Program-made: the position numbers and the translations under genes
In this document: piece after piece, positions 1 to 9,519 of the stretch
Numbering within the stretch: the first letter of the stretch is position 1
Layout of the letters: each line of letters opens with the position of its first letter
Source: Pseudodesulfovibrio sp. zrk46
GTDB lineage: Bacteria > Desulfobacterota > Desulfovibrionia > Desulfovibrionales > Desulfovibrionaceae
Direction: 5' to 3'
Assembly (NCBI RefSeq): GCF_012516435.1
Contig: NZ_CP051216.1
Location: forward strand, 1,366,001-1,430,000
DNA: 64,000 nt
The notes under the pieces: generated by a model
What the model was told of the DNA's origin: nothing
Database searches by the model: none
Seen by the model: the letters and a program-made list of their open reading frames with translations, nothing else

Positions 1-612
1 GGCTGGTTCAAGAAGGAAATTAAGTCCGTTGACGACCTCAAGGGCCTCAAAATGCGCATCCCCGGCCTGGCTGGCGAAGTCTTTGCCAAGCTCGGCGTCA
101 ACGTCACCAACATCCCCCCGGGCGAGCTGTATACTTCTCTTGATCGCGGCACCATCGACGCGCTGGAGTGGGTTGGTCCCGCCATGGATATCAAGATGGG
201 CTTCCACAAGATCGCCCCTTACTACTATGTGGGCTGGCACGAGCCTGCTTCCGAGATGCAGTACCTCGTGAACAAGCGCAAGTATGAGCAGTTGCCCGAC
301 GAGTACAAGGCCATTCTGACCACCGCCATTCGCCTCACTGCCTACGACATGACCGTCGAGAACTTTGCCGGTTCCGTGGAAGCGTGGGAAAAGATGAAGT
401 CCGAATACCCGAATATTCAGGTGAAGGAATTCCCGCTGCCTGTGCTCAAAGCCATGAAAAAGGCCGCGGACGAGCTCTATGACGAGTACGCCGCCAAGGA
501 CCCCTTGTTTAAGAAGATTCTGGAATCCCAGCGTGCCTACATGAAAAAGGCCCGTAAGTGGATGAGCATCTCCGAGTTCAACTACATCAAGACGTCCAAC
601 GCCGTTGAGTAG
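1..612 (+). CDS. TRAP transporter substrate-binding protein DctP, C-terminal part
   Basis: The reading frame is open from base 1, so only the last 203 codons are present. The fragment starts in the DctP-family core (GWFKKEIKSVDDLKGLKMRI), followed by the conserved PPGELYTSLDRGTIDALEW segment in which family members build the solute pocket, and then the long C-terminal helices. Such proteins capture carboxylates or related acids in the periplasm and hand them to the DctQM membrane subunits, which would lie outside the window if present. A hairpin terminator follows, so this is the last gene of its transcript. The ligand cannot be told from the sequence. Confidence 0.93.
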   Translation, partial: GWFKKEIKSVDDLKGLKMRIPGLAGEVFAKLGVNVTNIPPGELYTSLDRGTIDALEWVGPAMDIKMGFHKIAPYYYVGWHEPASEMQYLVNKRKYEQLPDEYKAILTTAIRLTAYDMTVENFAGSVEAWEKMKSEYPNIQVKEFPLPVLKAMKKAADELYDEYAAKDPLFKKILESQRAYMKKARKWMSISEFNYIKTSNAVE

Positions 613-642
613 CCTGAGTCATCGGTAATACCGTGAGTTATC

Positions 643-677
643 CGCCCCTGTCCTAAGCACGGCAGGGGCGATTTTCA
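643..677 (+). terminator. Rho-independent terminator after dctP
   Basis: An 8-bp perfect stem (CGCCCCTG / CAGGGGCG, 643-650 with 663-670) is followed by a short T-rich tract. It lies 31 bases after the stop codon of the TRAP gene. Confidence 0.75.
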
Positions 678-701
678 TTGCGGGCTGCACCGCTGTCTTT
701 C

Positions 702-3692
702 TTATTGAGGCGTGCCCTGGGGTGGAACTGCCACGCTCGAAAAAGACCAGTTGGTCTTGAGGGTGAAGCTGAAAATGCTGCCGCCGTCGGGGTTTGGCTC
801 ATGCCAGATCCTGCCGCCGTGGTACTCCACGATCTCTTTGCAGATGGGCAGGCCGAGGCCTGTGCCTCTTGGCTTGTCGGTCAGGGTGTCGCCGAGTTGG
901 CGGAACTTGTCGAAGATTTCTATGGCTTCCTGCCCGGAAACGCCGATGCCGGTATCGCTCACTCGTATGAGGATTTCATCATTCTGCAGTGAGGCTTGGC
1001 ATGACACGATTCCGGTGTCGGTGAACTTCGTCGCATTGGCGAGCAGGTTGATGCACACCTGAACGATACGGTCATGGTCTCCCTGTATTGGGGGGAGATC
1101 GGGAGCGATGTCCTTTTCCAGACGCAGACCCTTGGCATCGAACAGCACGCGGGTGGCGGCGATGCTCTGCTCAAGGATGTCCTCGATGGAAATGGTAGTG
1201 GTTTTCCAGTCGGAGTAGCCTGACTCCAGTTTTGCCAGATCAAGCACGTTGTTGATGAGTTCCGTCAGGCGATCGCCTTCCGTGATGATCACATGCGTAT
1301 TGCTTTCAGCGCGCACGAGCTTTTTGGTCGTCTTGTCGTCAAACGCATTGTCAGCGAGCAGGTGGGAGAGGTTCTTGCGGATCAGCTTGGCAAAGCCGAT
1401 GATGGATGTCAGGGGCGTCCTCAGCTCATGCGAGACCGTGGAGAGGAAGTTGGACTTCATCTGGCTGAGCTGTTCGGCCCTGTTCTTGGCCTGCTCAAGG
1501 GTCTCGAGTGCGAGCTTGCGCTCCGTCACGTCCGAAGACATACCTTCTATGTACCGGTTACCTTCCTTGTCGTTCACCCAGTAACATGACGTCTGAAGCG
1601 TCCTGATTTCGCCGTCACGGCGTTTGATGGCAAATTCGAAGTCCCGGACGCGGCCGTTCTTTTCGAGCTGCCTGAGCAGTTCCTTGCGGCGCTCTGGTTC
1701 AGCATACAGATCTGCCGCGACCTCACCCACTTCCCGCAGCATCTCCACGGTGGAGCTGAAGCCAAACTGCTTGGCAAAGGCCGGATTGACATTGATCAGC
1801 TTGCCTTCGGCGCTGGTTCTGAAAATGCCCTCGGTGGAATTCTCGAAGAAGCCCCGGTAGTTCTCTTCTGCCTGACGCATCTCGGAGATCAGGCCTTCAA
1901 TGTCATCCGACATCTCATTGAAGGTCCGGGCAAGTTGCCCGATCTCGTCAGCGGAGCCGACTTCCAGCCTGTGCTCCATGTCGCCGTTCTGGAATCGGCG
2001 GATGCCCTTGATCATGCCGGTGATCTTTTTGGTCAGAGCAGACGCCATCCAGATGGCGACGAGGATGACCAGCACGATCATGACAATCGTGGACCATGAA
2101 ATCTCTTTGCCTGTCTTGCGCAGGGCTCCTTTGAGGCTCTGCTGCGCTTCTTCGTCCTTTTGGGCCATCTGCTGGCCATAGGACGTCGCCATTTCTGACA
2201 ACTGCACTTCGGTTTCCGTGGCGGCCTTGTGGAACTCGTGCACGTTCGCGCCGATGGTGACGAAGCCGAAACCGCGGGGCGTGTCCCCATATCTTCCTGT
2301 GAAATACGGAATGGCGGCAGCGGTCGTCAGTTTCCAGAGGCCGCTCCAGAAGATGACAAAGGAGCCTGAGCCGCCATCTTTGGTCAGATTGTACCATCCT
2401 TGGCATTGGGGCGCGAAATTGAGGTATCTGCAGTCGAGTCCCAGCATCCCCTGAGTGGTCAGGGCTTTTGACGGTTTCTTCTTAAGCGACTGGGCCTGCA
2501 TGACCGGAGCATCAGCCTCCCAGGTGGAGATGGGCAGGCCGCTTTGCCGGAACTCTTCATACAGGGTCTCTTCCAGCCACGGAACGGCAGGCAGGCCGGT
2601 TTCCGGGTCGTAACCGGTGATGAAATAGTCGCGGGGATGGGAGATGTTCCGGTCTTTGTAGTCCCAAATGAATGCATAGTTGCCGGAGCCGGCATCGGAG
2701 ATGGGCGAGTAGCGTTCATCCGTCGGCACGATATGGTCGGAAAACTCCATCACATGGGTGTGGTCAAGGGCGAGCGTTACCCAGCCGATGACCTTGTCGT
2801 CCCGGACCACCGGGGTCGCCCAGCGGATGATGCCCTGAAACCGCTTGCCCACAGGGTTTTCTTTTCCTGCGTATGCGGCCTGTTCAGGGTGGAACTCAAT
2901 CCCTTTTATCTTCGCTGTTTCCTTTGTGTATGCACCGATTATGGGGCTTCTGAGGTAGGGGCCAATGACCTCGGAGACATAGATTTCTCCGGGCTTCAGC
3001 TTTTTGAGCGCGTCAAAATAGTTCTCTGCCTTGCAGAAGGTGTTGGCCGGGTCGGCGATGTTGCGCTTTTCAGGCGGCAGCAGTTCCGTGGCAGAGACCT
3101 TGACCCGCTCGTTGCCTTGGAGATCGATGAACGTCATTTCGTGATAGAGCGGACGCTCTACCGGGATGCCTTTGTCCTCGGGCGGGCGGTAGTGGAAATC
3201 TTTGGCGTTGTCCGGATTATCAGCGGTGACGGTGGGCTGCTTGGAGTTTGTCGGCTCTGCCGGTTGCCAGGCGGTCCCTTCTGCGTTCAATTTCCATGGC
3301 CTGTGCTCGGTGACGACGCGCCTCTTGGGGGCCATGAATTGCGCATAGGAATTGTCGTTCGGAGCAAGGCTTGCCGCCATGCGGACGTCGTTGTCCCGCT
3401 GGTACAGGAACGCGGCTACGGCGCGGGCGGTGTCCGTAGTCAATCTTTCGATGTTTTCGCGTGATTTGATGTCCAGGGCTCGAATGGAGCTTTCGACGGC
3501 CAAATCCTTCACATCATCGATGACTATCTGAGTTTCAGCGGAAAGGCTTTCAATGGTGGATTTGAGGTTGGCACCGAGCATGGTAATGCCATTCCAGGCG
3601 ATCACTGCCAATGCGATAAGCGGAAGCACCTTGATCAAAATAAAAATAATGATCAATTTGCTTCGGATACCGACAGACCGCCAAAAAAACAT
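702..3692 (-). CDS. Membrane sensor histidine kinase with large Cache-like sensor, HAMP, PAS
   Basis: A 996-residue transmitter. A membrane segment near residues 10-30 is followed by about 480 periplasmic residues with a Cache-like feature (GNYAFIWDYKDRNISHP), then a second membrane helix (IVMIVLVILVAIWMAS), HAMP, one PAS domain, a HisKA H-box (SHELRTPL, His755) and HATPase_c (N-box NLLANATKF, G-boxes DTGIGVSG and GTGLGLPI). No receiver domain is attached. I chose the ATG at 3692 because a GAGGGAG ribosome binding site precedes it; an upstream ATG at 3746 has none. It is monocistronic and divergent from the channel gene. Ligand and partner regulator are unknown. Confidence 0.92.
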   Translation of the reverse strand: MFFWRSVGIRSKLIIIFILIKVLPLIALAVIAWNGITMLGANLKSTIESLSAETQIVIDDVKDLAVESSIRALDIKSRENIERLTTDTARAVAAFLYQRDNDVRMAASLAPNDNSYAQFMAPKRRVVTEHRPWKLNAEGTAWQPAEPTNSKQPTVTADNPDNAKDFHYRPPEDKGIPVERPLYHEMTFIDLQGNERVKVSATELLPPEKRNIADPANTFCKAENYFDALKKLKPGEIYVSEVIGPYLRSPIIGAYTKETAKIKGIEFHPEQAAYAGKENPVGKRFQGIIRWATPVVRDDKVIGWVTLALDHTHVMEFSDHIVPTDERYSPISDAGSGNYAFIWDYKDRNISHPRDYFITGYDPETGLPAVPWLEETLYEEFRQSGLPISTWEADAPVMQAQSLKKKPSKALTTQGMLGLDCRYLNFAPQCQGWYNLTKDGGSGSFVIFWSGLWKLTTAAAIPYFTGRYGDTPRGFGFVTIGANVHEFHKAATETEVQLSEMATSYGQQMAQKDEEAQQSLKGALRKTGKEISWSTIVMIVLVILVAIWMASALTKKITGMIKGIRRFQNGDMEHRLEVGSADEIGQLARTFNEMSDDIEGLISEMRQAEENYRGFFENSTEGIFRTSAEGKLINVNPAFAKQFGFSSTVEMLREVGEVAADLYAEPERRKELLRQLEKNGRVRDFEFAIKRRDGEIRTLQTSCYWVNDKEGNRYIEGMSSDVTERKLALETLEQAKNRAEQLSQMKSNFLSTVSHELRTPLTSIIGFAKLIRKNLSHLLADNAFDDKTTKKLVRAESNTHVIITEGDRLTELINNVLDLAKLESGYSDWKTTTISIEDILEQSIAATRVLFDAKGLRLEKDIAPDLPPIQGDHDRIVQVCINLLANATKFTDTGIVSCQASLQNDEILIRVSDTGIGVSGQEAIEIFDKFRQLGDTLTDKPRGTGLGLPICKEIVEYHGGRIWHEPNPDGGSIFSFTLKTNWSFSSVAVPPQGTPQ

Positions 3693-3973
3693 CTCTACTC
3701 CCTCTTTCCAGTAATTAGCAGGTAAATATAGTAATCCTTTGCACAATCAAAGTATTATTTCGTTAATGAGCAAGTACGGCTACCTGCATCAGATAAGCAG
3801 GTGTGCTCTGACTCTGCATCATTCGGACGGTTTCCCCGGGCCTTTCGTCCGATATTCCTTCCTTGCGCATATTCTCATGTGTTATCTATCCAGCATTATG
3901 CACAGCGGGATTTATTTCCGTATGCTACGTCATCCGTTCAATTTTTGGTCATAAACCTAGACGAGTGAGCGCA

Positions 3974-5662
3974 ATGAAATTCATTCCTTCACAGTTGGTG
4001 TACTTCTTTCAGGATCGTCGCGCACAGCGCAATCTGAACTCCCTTATACGGTTCATCCTGTTCCTCTGTTTCTTTATTGTCATCTACAGTGTGTTGTTTC
4101 ATGTGCTCATGGAAATGGAAGGGCAGCATTTTTCATGGATTACGGGCTTCTATTGGACATTGACCGTTATGTCCACGCTTGGGTTCGGCGACATCACCTT
4201 CACGTCGGATCTCGGAAAGCTGTTCTCCTTGTGTGTCCTCATGTCGGGCATCGTTTTTCTGTTGGTCATGTTGCCCTTTACGTTCATTCAATTCTTTTAC
4301 GCGCCATTTCTCGAGGCGCAGACCAAGTCGAGGGCGGCCCGGGAGTTGCCTGAGGAAACGTCCGATCACCTGATCATCATCGGCTCGGATCAGGTCGCTT
4401 TGAGTTTGGCGTCGCGGGTCAGGCAGTTCAATTACAAGTATTGCATTCTGGTCAATGAGGTGAACCACGCCTTGGATTTGGTGGATCAGGGATTCAACGC
4501 CGTGGTGGGCGAATCAGATAATCCGGAAACATTCAAATTATTGCGAACAGATAAGGCAGCCATGGTGGTGCTGCTGAGTGATGACATGAAAAACACCAAT
4601 GCGGCCTTCACCATCCGTGAGGTGGCGCCGGATGTGCCGGTGGTGGCCAATGCCGACTCGGAGGAGTCGGTGGACATTCTGGAGCTGGCAGGATCAAGCC
4701 ATGTCTTTCAGTTCATGGACATGCTCGGGGAAATGCTCGCACGGCGCACCCTTGGCACTGGCGCGCGAAGCAACGTCATCGGCAGTATCAACAAGCTCAA
4801 CATCGCCGAGGCACAGGCCGTGGACACACTGCTGGTGGGCCGCACCGTCAAGGATAGCGGACTGCGCAGTGCCACCGGCATGAACATCGTTGGCCTTTGG
4901 GAGCAAGGACAGCTGATCTCTGCCCGTCCGGATACGGTTATCACCTCAAAAATGGCCATGATTCTGGCTGGCTCGGAAGAACAGTTGAAGGCCTATGATG
5001 ACTTTGTCGGGGAGGCCCCGCCCATGGAGGCGCCAGTGTTGATCCTCGGCGGCGGGCGAGTGGGGCAGTCTGCTGCAAAGGTGCTGAAGCAACGAGGCAT
5101 CGACTATAAGATCGTGGAAAAGAACCCCAAGCTCATTCGTGACGATGGGCACTACATCCTCGGCAGCGCTTCAGACATCGATGTGCTCAAGGAGGCAGGA
5201 ATCGACAGCGCTCCCTCGGTGTTTGTCACCACCCATACCGACGACCTGAACATCTACCTGACTATCTACTGCAGGCGTCTCAGGCCGGACATCCAGGTGC
5301 TCAGCCGGGCGACGTTCGACCGGAATATTTCGGTCCTGCACAAGGCGGGTGCCGATCTGGTCATGTCCTATGCCACGCTCACGGCCAACACGATCATCAA
5401 CCTGCTGAGCCCCGGCAAGGTGATGACCCTTACCGAAGGTCTGAACATCTTCCGGGTCGAAGTCGGGCCCGCACTGGCCGGGAAAACCCTCATGGAAAGC
5501 AACATCCGTGACGAGACCGGGTGCAACATCATCGCGGTATCCCGTGGTGATGAGATGGAAATCAATCCCGACCCGACTCTTCCGCTGAACAAGGGCGCAT
5601 CCCTCCTCGTCATAGGCGGGGCCGAGGACGAACGGCGTTTTCTGGACAAGTATCAGGCGTGA
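3974..5662 (+). CDS. Potassium channel with tandem RCK (TrkA-N) domains
   Basis: A 562-residue channel subunit. Two transmembrane helices flank a pore loop with a K+-filter-like stretch (STLGFGDITF, about residue 72), as in two-TM prokaryotic K+ channels. The cytoplasmic part carries two Rossmann-type RCK modules: one starting LIIIGSDQVALSLASR (about 135), and a second with a clearer dinucleotide loop, LILGGGRVGQSAAK (about 355), followed by a TrkA-C-like end. It should gate K+ flux in response to nucleotide or ion binding. The start at 3974 is chosen because family proteins begin just before the first helix; a longer in-frame ATG exists at 3863. The filter reads GFGD rather than GYGD. Confidence 0.9.
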   Translation: MKFIPSQLVYFFQDRRAQRNLNSLIRFILFLCFFIVIYSVLFHVLMEMEGQHFSWITGFYWTLTVMSTLGFGDITFTSDLGKLFSLCVLMSGIVFLLVMLPFTFIQFFYAPFLEAQTKSRAARELPEETSDHLIIIGSDQVALSLASRVRQFNYKYCILVNEVNHALDLVDQGFNAVVGESDNPETFKLLRTDKAAMVVLLSDDMKNTNAAFTIREVAPDVPVVANADSEESVDILELAGSSHVFQFMDMLGEMLARRTLGTGARSNVIGSINKLNIAEAQAVDTLLVGRTVKDSGLRSATGMNIVGLWEQGQLISARPDTVITSKMAMILAGSEEQLKAYDDFVGEAPPMEAPVLILGGGRVGQSAAKVLKQRGIDYKIVEKNPKLIRDDGHYILGSASDIDVLKEAGIDSAPSVFVTTHTDDLNIYLTIYCRRLRPDIQVLSRATFDRNISVLHKAGADLVMSYATLTANTIINLLSPGKVMTLTEGLNIFRVEVGPALAGKTLMESNIRDETGCNIIAVSRGDEMEINPDPTLPLNKGASLLVIGGAEDERRFLDKYQA

Positions 5663-5708
5663 TTGGAGAGTGATCGCTGAGCAGGGTGTGATTATTTCTA
5701 AGACGATA

Positions 5709-5743
5709 GAAAGGACCTACGAGAGATCGTAGGTCCTTTCTTA
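5709..5743 (+). terminator. Strong terminator after the K+ channel gene
   Basis: A 14-bp perfect stem (5709-5722 with 5727-5740) is closed by a GAGA tetraloop and followed by TT. It sits 46 bases past the channel stop codon. Confidence 0.85.
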
Positions 5744-6010
5744 AGTAGCTTTGTTACTGAGGCAATCCGTCCGGGTTCCCAAAATCTCCAGGCAGGCGTA
5801 ATGTCTTTTCATTGTTGATGATGCTTTTCACCCGCTCATGATCTTTGGATAAAGATAACAGTGACTATCGAGCAGCTTCAACGAGGATGATGTTATTCTT
5901 GCTCACTGTCGCGGTCCGCTTGGTGATCGGTGAGGCGCATGCGTTGTAAGGGGAGTGAGGGTGAACGCCGTTTTCGCATACCGAAGACATTAACGCAGAT
6001 ACAATAAGTG
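5744..6010. other. Intergenic stretch without a recognisable gene
   Basis: After the terminator I see no ORF with a ribosome binding site, no RNA gene and no clear repeat. Composition becomes mixed and then AT-rich toward the next gene. It forms the left edge of the AT-rich patch. Confidence 0.5.
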
Positions 6011-7201
6011 CTACTTACCCTGAGCTGCCTTTACTAGCTTACTGATTTGATCAACGCCATCAAAGACCGCTGGGATTTGTCCTTCATCGGCAACGATATT
6101 TGAAAAGATTACCTTTTCAAAATTGTTTAGTGTAATGTCACTATTGTCTTTGATCTCTTTGGCATACTTGGCATAATCTTGAACAAATTCACAAAGAGTC
6201 ATTCTCAATTCTATTTGTAATATCTGAGATTTTGCAGATTTGAAGTTCGCCAGAGAGATGCGAAAGAAATAGATAAGAATCGCCACTAATGAGGCAATCG
6301 GAATAATTGATACTGCAAGTAAGGTAGCATCAGGCATTTGATTGGTTGGGAGTTTTGATAAGTACCAGAGTTTGGCTACAATTGGGGTGGGTATTAACAA
6401 GCCAAGCAATGTCGCAAGAATGGCATGAAACCATTTCTCAAAATTTTTCTTAGATGATAGTTTATTGAACCCTTTATGGAGGGCTACAAAGTTGTATGCT
6501 GTTTTGTGTTTTTCCAAAGCATCTTCAAGTGCTTTCGATTGAATCGTACCTTTGTCTATTCTCTCTTCCCAGTCATTCACTCGCCTTTCAACATTGGTCT
6601 GTACTTCATCGAGATTTCTTAATCTGAGAATATTTTTTTCTTTAAGTAAGTTTTTTAATACATGTACAGGCATTTGATAAAATGCATATCTGATACGAGT
6701 CTGAGAGTTTCCATCAAATTTATCGAGAGAATCAAGGGCAAAAGCTTTAACGGCCTCTAACTCATAGTGAAGGCCCTCTTCATCCATAGTCCACTCTAAT
6801 TCCAACAAAAAACGAAGCGTGTCAGAAAACAGAGAATTTATTTGATCGGTTTGCGAAACGGTATACCCCGATACCTCTTCTTGGTTCGGTCGATTCATAG
6901 TTGAAATGAATGTGCTGAGGCTAGAGGTGAAAGAATTACCAATCATATCAATGTTGCATTGACAGTTCTTATCCCAAAAATCCGAATTTGAGGTCATGCC
7001 CGAAAGGACTCGAATTAAACGTTTATTACGTGTAATCTCAAACTCGGAAGCACCCTCTTGTTGTTGAAGCAACTTCACAACTTGCTTCATTGAATTGTTA
7101 ACCGTTTCTGAGGCAAAGAAGACTATTATAGTGGGAGACACCATTTCTTCTTGATCATCGGATGGGGTATCGAATTTTAACTCGTTCTCGTTTTCGGACA
7201 T
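6011..7201 (-). CDS. Hypothetical membrane protein, AT-rich gene
   Basis: A 396-residue protein I do not recognise. The first 250 or so residues are charged and mostly helical. Two hydrophobic helices follow (ILATLLGLLIPTPIVAKLWY and ATLLAVSIIPIASLVAILIY, about residues 262-325), then a cytosolic helical tail of about 70 residues. The ATG at 7201 is chosen because GGAG lies 6 bases upstream; ATGs at 7207 and 7216 are alternatives. The gene is strikingly more AT-rich and uses more A/T-ending codons than everything around it, which suggests recent acquisition. It has no neighbour on its strand close enough for an operon. No function is assigned. Confidence 0.75.
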   Translation of the reverse strand: MSENENELKFDTPSDDQEEMVSPTIIVFFASETVNNSMKQVVKLLQQQEGASEFEITRNKRLIRVLSGMTSNSDFWDKNCQCNIDMIGNSFTSSLSTFISTMNRPNQEEVSGYTVSQTDQINSLFSDTLRFLLELEWTMDEEGLHYELEAVKAFALDSLDKFDGNSQTRIRYAFYQMPVHVLKNLLKEKNILRLRNLDEVQTNVERRVNDWEERIDKGTIQSKALEDALEKHKTAYNFVALHKGFNKLSSKKNFEKWFHAILATLLGLLIPTPIVAKLWYLSKLPTNQMPDATLLAVSIIPIASLVAILIYFFRISLANFKSAKSQILQIELRMTLCEFVQDYAKYAKEIKDNSDITLNNFEKVIFSNIVADEGQIPAVFDGVDQISKLVKAAQGK

Positions 7202-7500
7202 TTTCATCTCCAACAATTCAATTAATAGTACAGGCTCCGTAATAGTAGAATCTATGTCTAAGGTGTCACATTCACAACTTCCTGCTGTTTTTTCTTACCC
7301 AACGCAATAGGTCTGTTCTTTTTTTGGGCGAGAAGCCGACCTTCTTAAGGTCGATCTTTGTGGTAGTAGCATTTGAATTTTTCGGGGTGAGCAGAATAAG
7401 TGACAACAAGTGGAAGGACAAATAGGCCCGCAAACACATGTATTCATTTATTTGTTTGGTCATTCCCCAGTTGTTGTATGGCTTGTTTTTGATTATGCGC
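7202..7500. other. AT-rich intergenic stretch
   Basis: No convincing gene. A 63-codon minus-strand frame starting at 7463 (MTKQINEYM...) is open, but it has only a poorly spaced GGGGA before its ATG and no recognisable domain. The region probably belongs to the same AT-rich insertion as the gene at 6011-7201. Confidence 0.45.
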
Positions 7501-7869
7501 TTACTTCCCGCAAAACCCTTCGCGCAGATATTTTCCGGCCACCCAGCCTGTGACACCTTGATACTCGACCTTGCACCATCGGGGACGATTCTTCTTGATG
7601 GCTTCTTTCTCTTCATCGGAAAGGGTGGTGAACTCCTGAAAGGTGAGGCCGCCCTTGCAGCCCAGATTGCGGACACATTGCCCGTCAGGGGGGATTTCGC
7701 CGATCTTTTCCGATTGCCAATCGGGCTCGGCGCGAATGTTCAGCACGTCGTTCGATTCCACGCCGAGTATTTGCCAATGGTCGGGGCCGTCAGCTTCGGA
7801 ATAGGAAAGTGAAGGCATTGCGAGCACCATCAGAGTGCATGCTATCAAAGGTAACAGCGCTATCTTCAT
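7501..7869 (-). CDS. Secreted SH3b-domain protein
   Basis: A 122-residue protein with a signal peptide (MKIALLPLIACTLMVLAMPS) and then one bacterial SH3 domain: the N-terminal strand LNIRAEPDWQSEKIGEI is typical (N-[IV]-R-x-x-P), and the terminal GVTGWVAGKYL is the classic SH3b end. Four Cys in the mature part could form disulfides. GAGGAG lies 9 bases before the ATG at 7869, so I reject the longer frame that runs to 8193 over the divergent gene. SH3b proteins usually bind peptidoglycan or other envelope ligands; a catalytic partner is not evident here. Confidence 0.85.
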   Translation of the reverse strand: MKIALLPLIACTLMVLAMPSLSYSEADGPDHWQILGVESNDVLNIRAEPDWQSEKIGEIPPDGQCVRNLGCKGGLTFQEFTTLSDEEKEAIKKNRPRWCKVEYQGVTGWVAGKYLREGFCGK

Positions 7870-8046
7870 ATCGTTTTTCTCCTCAATACTCTTGAGGCAG
7901 GACCATACCTGTTTCTTGTCATCGTGAAAACTGAACGTAGGATCCAGATTTTCCAAGTGGACAGCCCACCTGTTCACCGATAGTTTTTCCATGCTGAGTG
8001 AGGTCTCATTGCTCCATACAATCGTGAATTCAGTCCGGGGGAAAAC

Positions 8047-8544
8047 ATGAAACACAATGACATTGATGCCATCCTGCGCAGCCTTGGCGACAGTATTGCC
8101 ATCCTTTCCGACTTTGTGACCAGCATTCCTGGGGAAGAGTTGAAGCGAGTTCGCTGTGACGGGTGCTGGTCCATTGCCCAGCATGTGGCGCATCTGGCCG
8201 ATGTGCAGCCCATGGGGTTACAGCGAATCAGCCGGATGCTTGATGAAGACAATCCCGAGTTCGTGCCGTATTTCCCTGACAAGGAAGAGAGCGAAGAGCC
8301 CGCGCCGCTTCCGTCCATGAGTGAGGCGCTGGCCGCGTTCAAAAAGGGGCGTGAGGCCATCATCGAACGCCTGTCCGCGGCTACGCCTGAAGACTGGAAT
8401 CGCTTGGCTGTTCATCCGGAATACCAGCAGTACGGTGTGCATATCTTTGCCCGGCATATCCTCATGCACGACCACTGGCACATGTACCGGATGGAAGAAC
8501 TTTGGCTGACTCGGGATGAGTATTTCTCCGCCCAGGCCGACTAG
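8047..8544 (+). CDS. DinB-family protein
   Basis: A 165-residue four-helix protein of the DinB/YfiT superfamily. The three expected metal-ligand histidines are visible: one in CWSIAQHVAHLAD (about residue 47) and two in HILMHDHWHMYRMEEL (about residues 138-142). Such proteins are metal-dependent and act in thiol transfer or similar chemistry; the substrate cannot be predicted. Its promoter must lie in the short divergent region shared with the SH3b gene. A GGGGGAAAAC ribosome binding site leads into the ATG. A terminator follows. Confidence 0.85.
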   Translation: MKHNDIDAILRSLGDSIAILSDFVTSIPGEELKRVRCDGCWSIAQHVAHLADVQPMGLQRISRMLDEDNPEFVPYFPDKEESEEPAPLPSMSEALAAFKKGREAIIERLSAATPEDWNRLAVHPEYQQYGVHIFARHILMHDHWHMYRMEELWLTRDEYFSAQAD

Positions 8545-8565
8545 GCAGGTTGATATTACCCACGG

Positions 8566-8606
8566 CAGAAAGCTCTTGGATACATGTCCAAGGGCTTTCT
8601 GTTTAG
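8566..8606 (+). terminator. Terminator after the DinB-family gene
   Basis: Long hairpin with arms 8566-8580 and 8587-8601 (CAGAAAGC...CTTGGA pairing with TCCAAG...GCTTTCTG, one internal mismatch), followed by TTT. Confidence 0.75.
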
Positions 8607-8731
8607 CTAAGAGACTGCATTTTCATGAGTATCCAAACACACAATGGCACACTGTTATTGTTATGAAAAAATTGATGCCGTCTATATAGCTTCTCTTTGC
8701 GAAATAAGAGCACCCGTGGTATCGCTCGGTC

Positions 8732-9496
8732 ATGAAAAAATGGTTTGGAACATATGGATTCATTGTGATCGCTCTTCTGGTGGCAGCCTTGTCTATTCCC
8801 ATGGAAGGTTATGCTGTTGATATCAAAGAAGTAGTGTCCACAAGTCCAGCATGGCAAACCTTTACCAACAGAGACGGCTCGGGGCTGTATCATGAAGTGC
8901 TTCGGGAAGTGTTCGGGTTATATGGCATCCCCGTGAGGCACGTTTATGCCAAATCAGGTCGGTCCGAAGAACTCCTTTTGGAGAATGAGGCGGACATGAT
9001 GACCTGTGATGATTCTGCCCAGCCTCCGCTCGTTCTTGGGCGTTATCCGATGTATGAAAACGACTATTTCGTGTTTTTCAAGAAGGAACGCATCGGCCAG
9101 TGGTCAGGAAACGACAGCTTGCGGGACAAGGAAATACTCAGCCAGCCAACCTACTATTCTGAAACGAATTTTGAGGTGCCGGTTACCATCAAAGATGTGC
9201 AGACTGGGGAGCAGGCCGTAGCCATGATAGTGGAAGGGCGGTCGGATTTTTATGTGGATGACATGATTCTGATCAATCAATCTCTCAAGAATTACGCTCT
9301 GCCTTATTCCGTGAGTGAATATGATATCCAGAAAGTTGGCAGGCGATCATACTATCCGCTGTTCAATTCGACGGACAAGGGAATGGCGATAAAAGTCCTG
9401 TATGATCGTGGCATTATGGAGCTGCACAAGGCTGGCAAGCTGGCCCCCATATACCAAAAGTGGGGACACCAGTATCCGGATTTCGAGTCCTACTGA
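8732..9496 (+). CDS. Periplasmic solute-binding protein, family 3 type
   Basis: A 254-residue secreted protein with a signal peptide ending near YAVDIKEV (about residue 28). The rest fits the amino-acid-type binding protein fold (SBP_bac_3): an N-lobe with GLYHEVLREVFGLYGIPV, a hinge crossing at VTIKDVQTGEQAVAMIVEG, and the C-terminal MELHKAGKLAPIYQKWG typical of this family. No permease or ATPase gene is adjacent, so it may feed a remote transporter or a sensor. The ribosome binding site is weak, making the exact start less certain. It ends at a strong terminator. Confidence 0.85.
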   Translation: MKKWFGTYGFIVIALLVAALSIPMEGYAVDIKEVVSTSPAWQTFTNRDGSGLYHEVLREVFGLYGIPVRHVYAKSGRSEELLLENEADMMTCDDSAQPPLVLGRYPMYENDYFVFFKKERIGQWSGNDSLRDKEILSQPTYYSETNFEVPVTIKDVQTGEQAVAMIVEGRSDFYVDDMILINQSLKNYALPYSVSEYDIQKVGRRSYYPLFNSTDKGMAIKVLYDRGIMELHKAGKLAPIYQKWGHQYPDFESY

Positions 9497-9519
9497 CGCG
9501 TAAGACCTATTTCAAATAG

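Noticed and set aside
2544-3464. A 306-codon plus-strand frame inside the first histidine kinase gene
   Set aside because: Antisense to well-conserved kinase coding sequence; no ribosome binding site and no domain.
7272-7463. Possible 63-residue protein MTKQINEYM... on the minus strand
   Set aside because: GGGGA abuts the ATG with no spacing, no family is recognised, and it lies in AT-rich DNA where open frames arise by chance.
8602-8731. Possible sigma-70 promoter (TTGTTA / TATATA) before the solute-binding gene
   Set aside because: The spacer would be about 19 bases and several equally weak alternatives exist in this AT-rich stretch.
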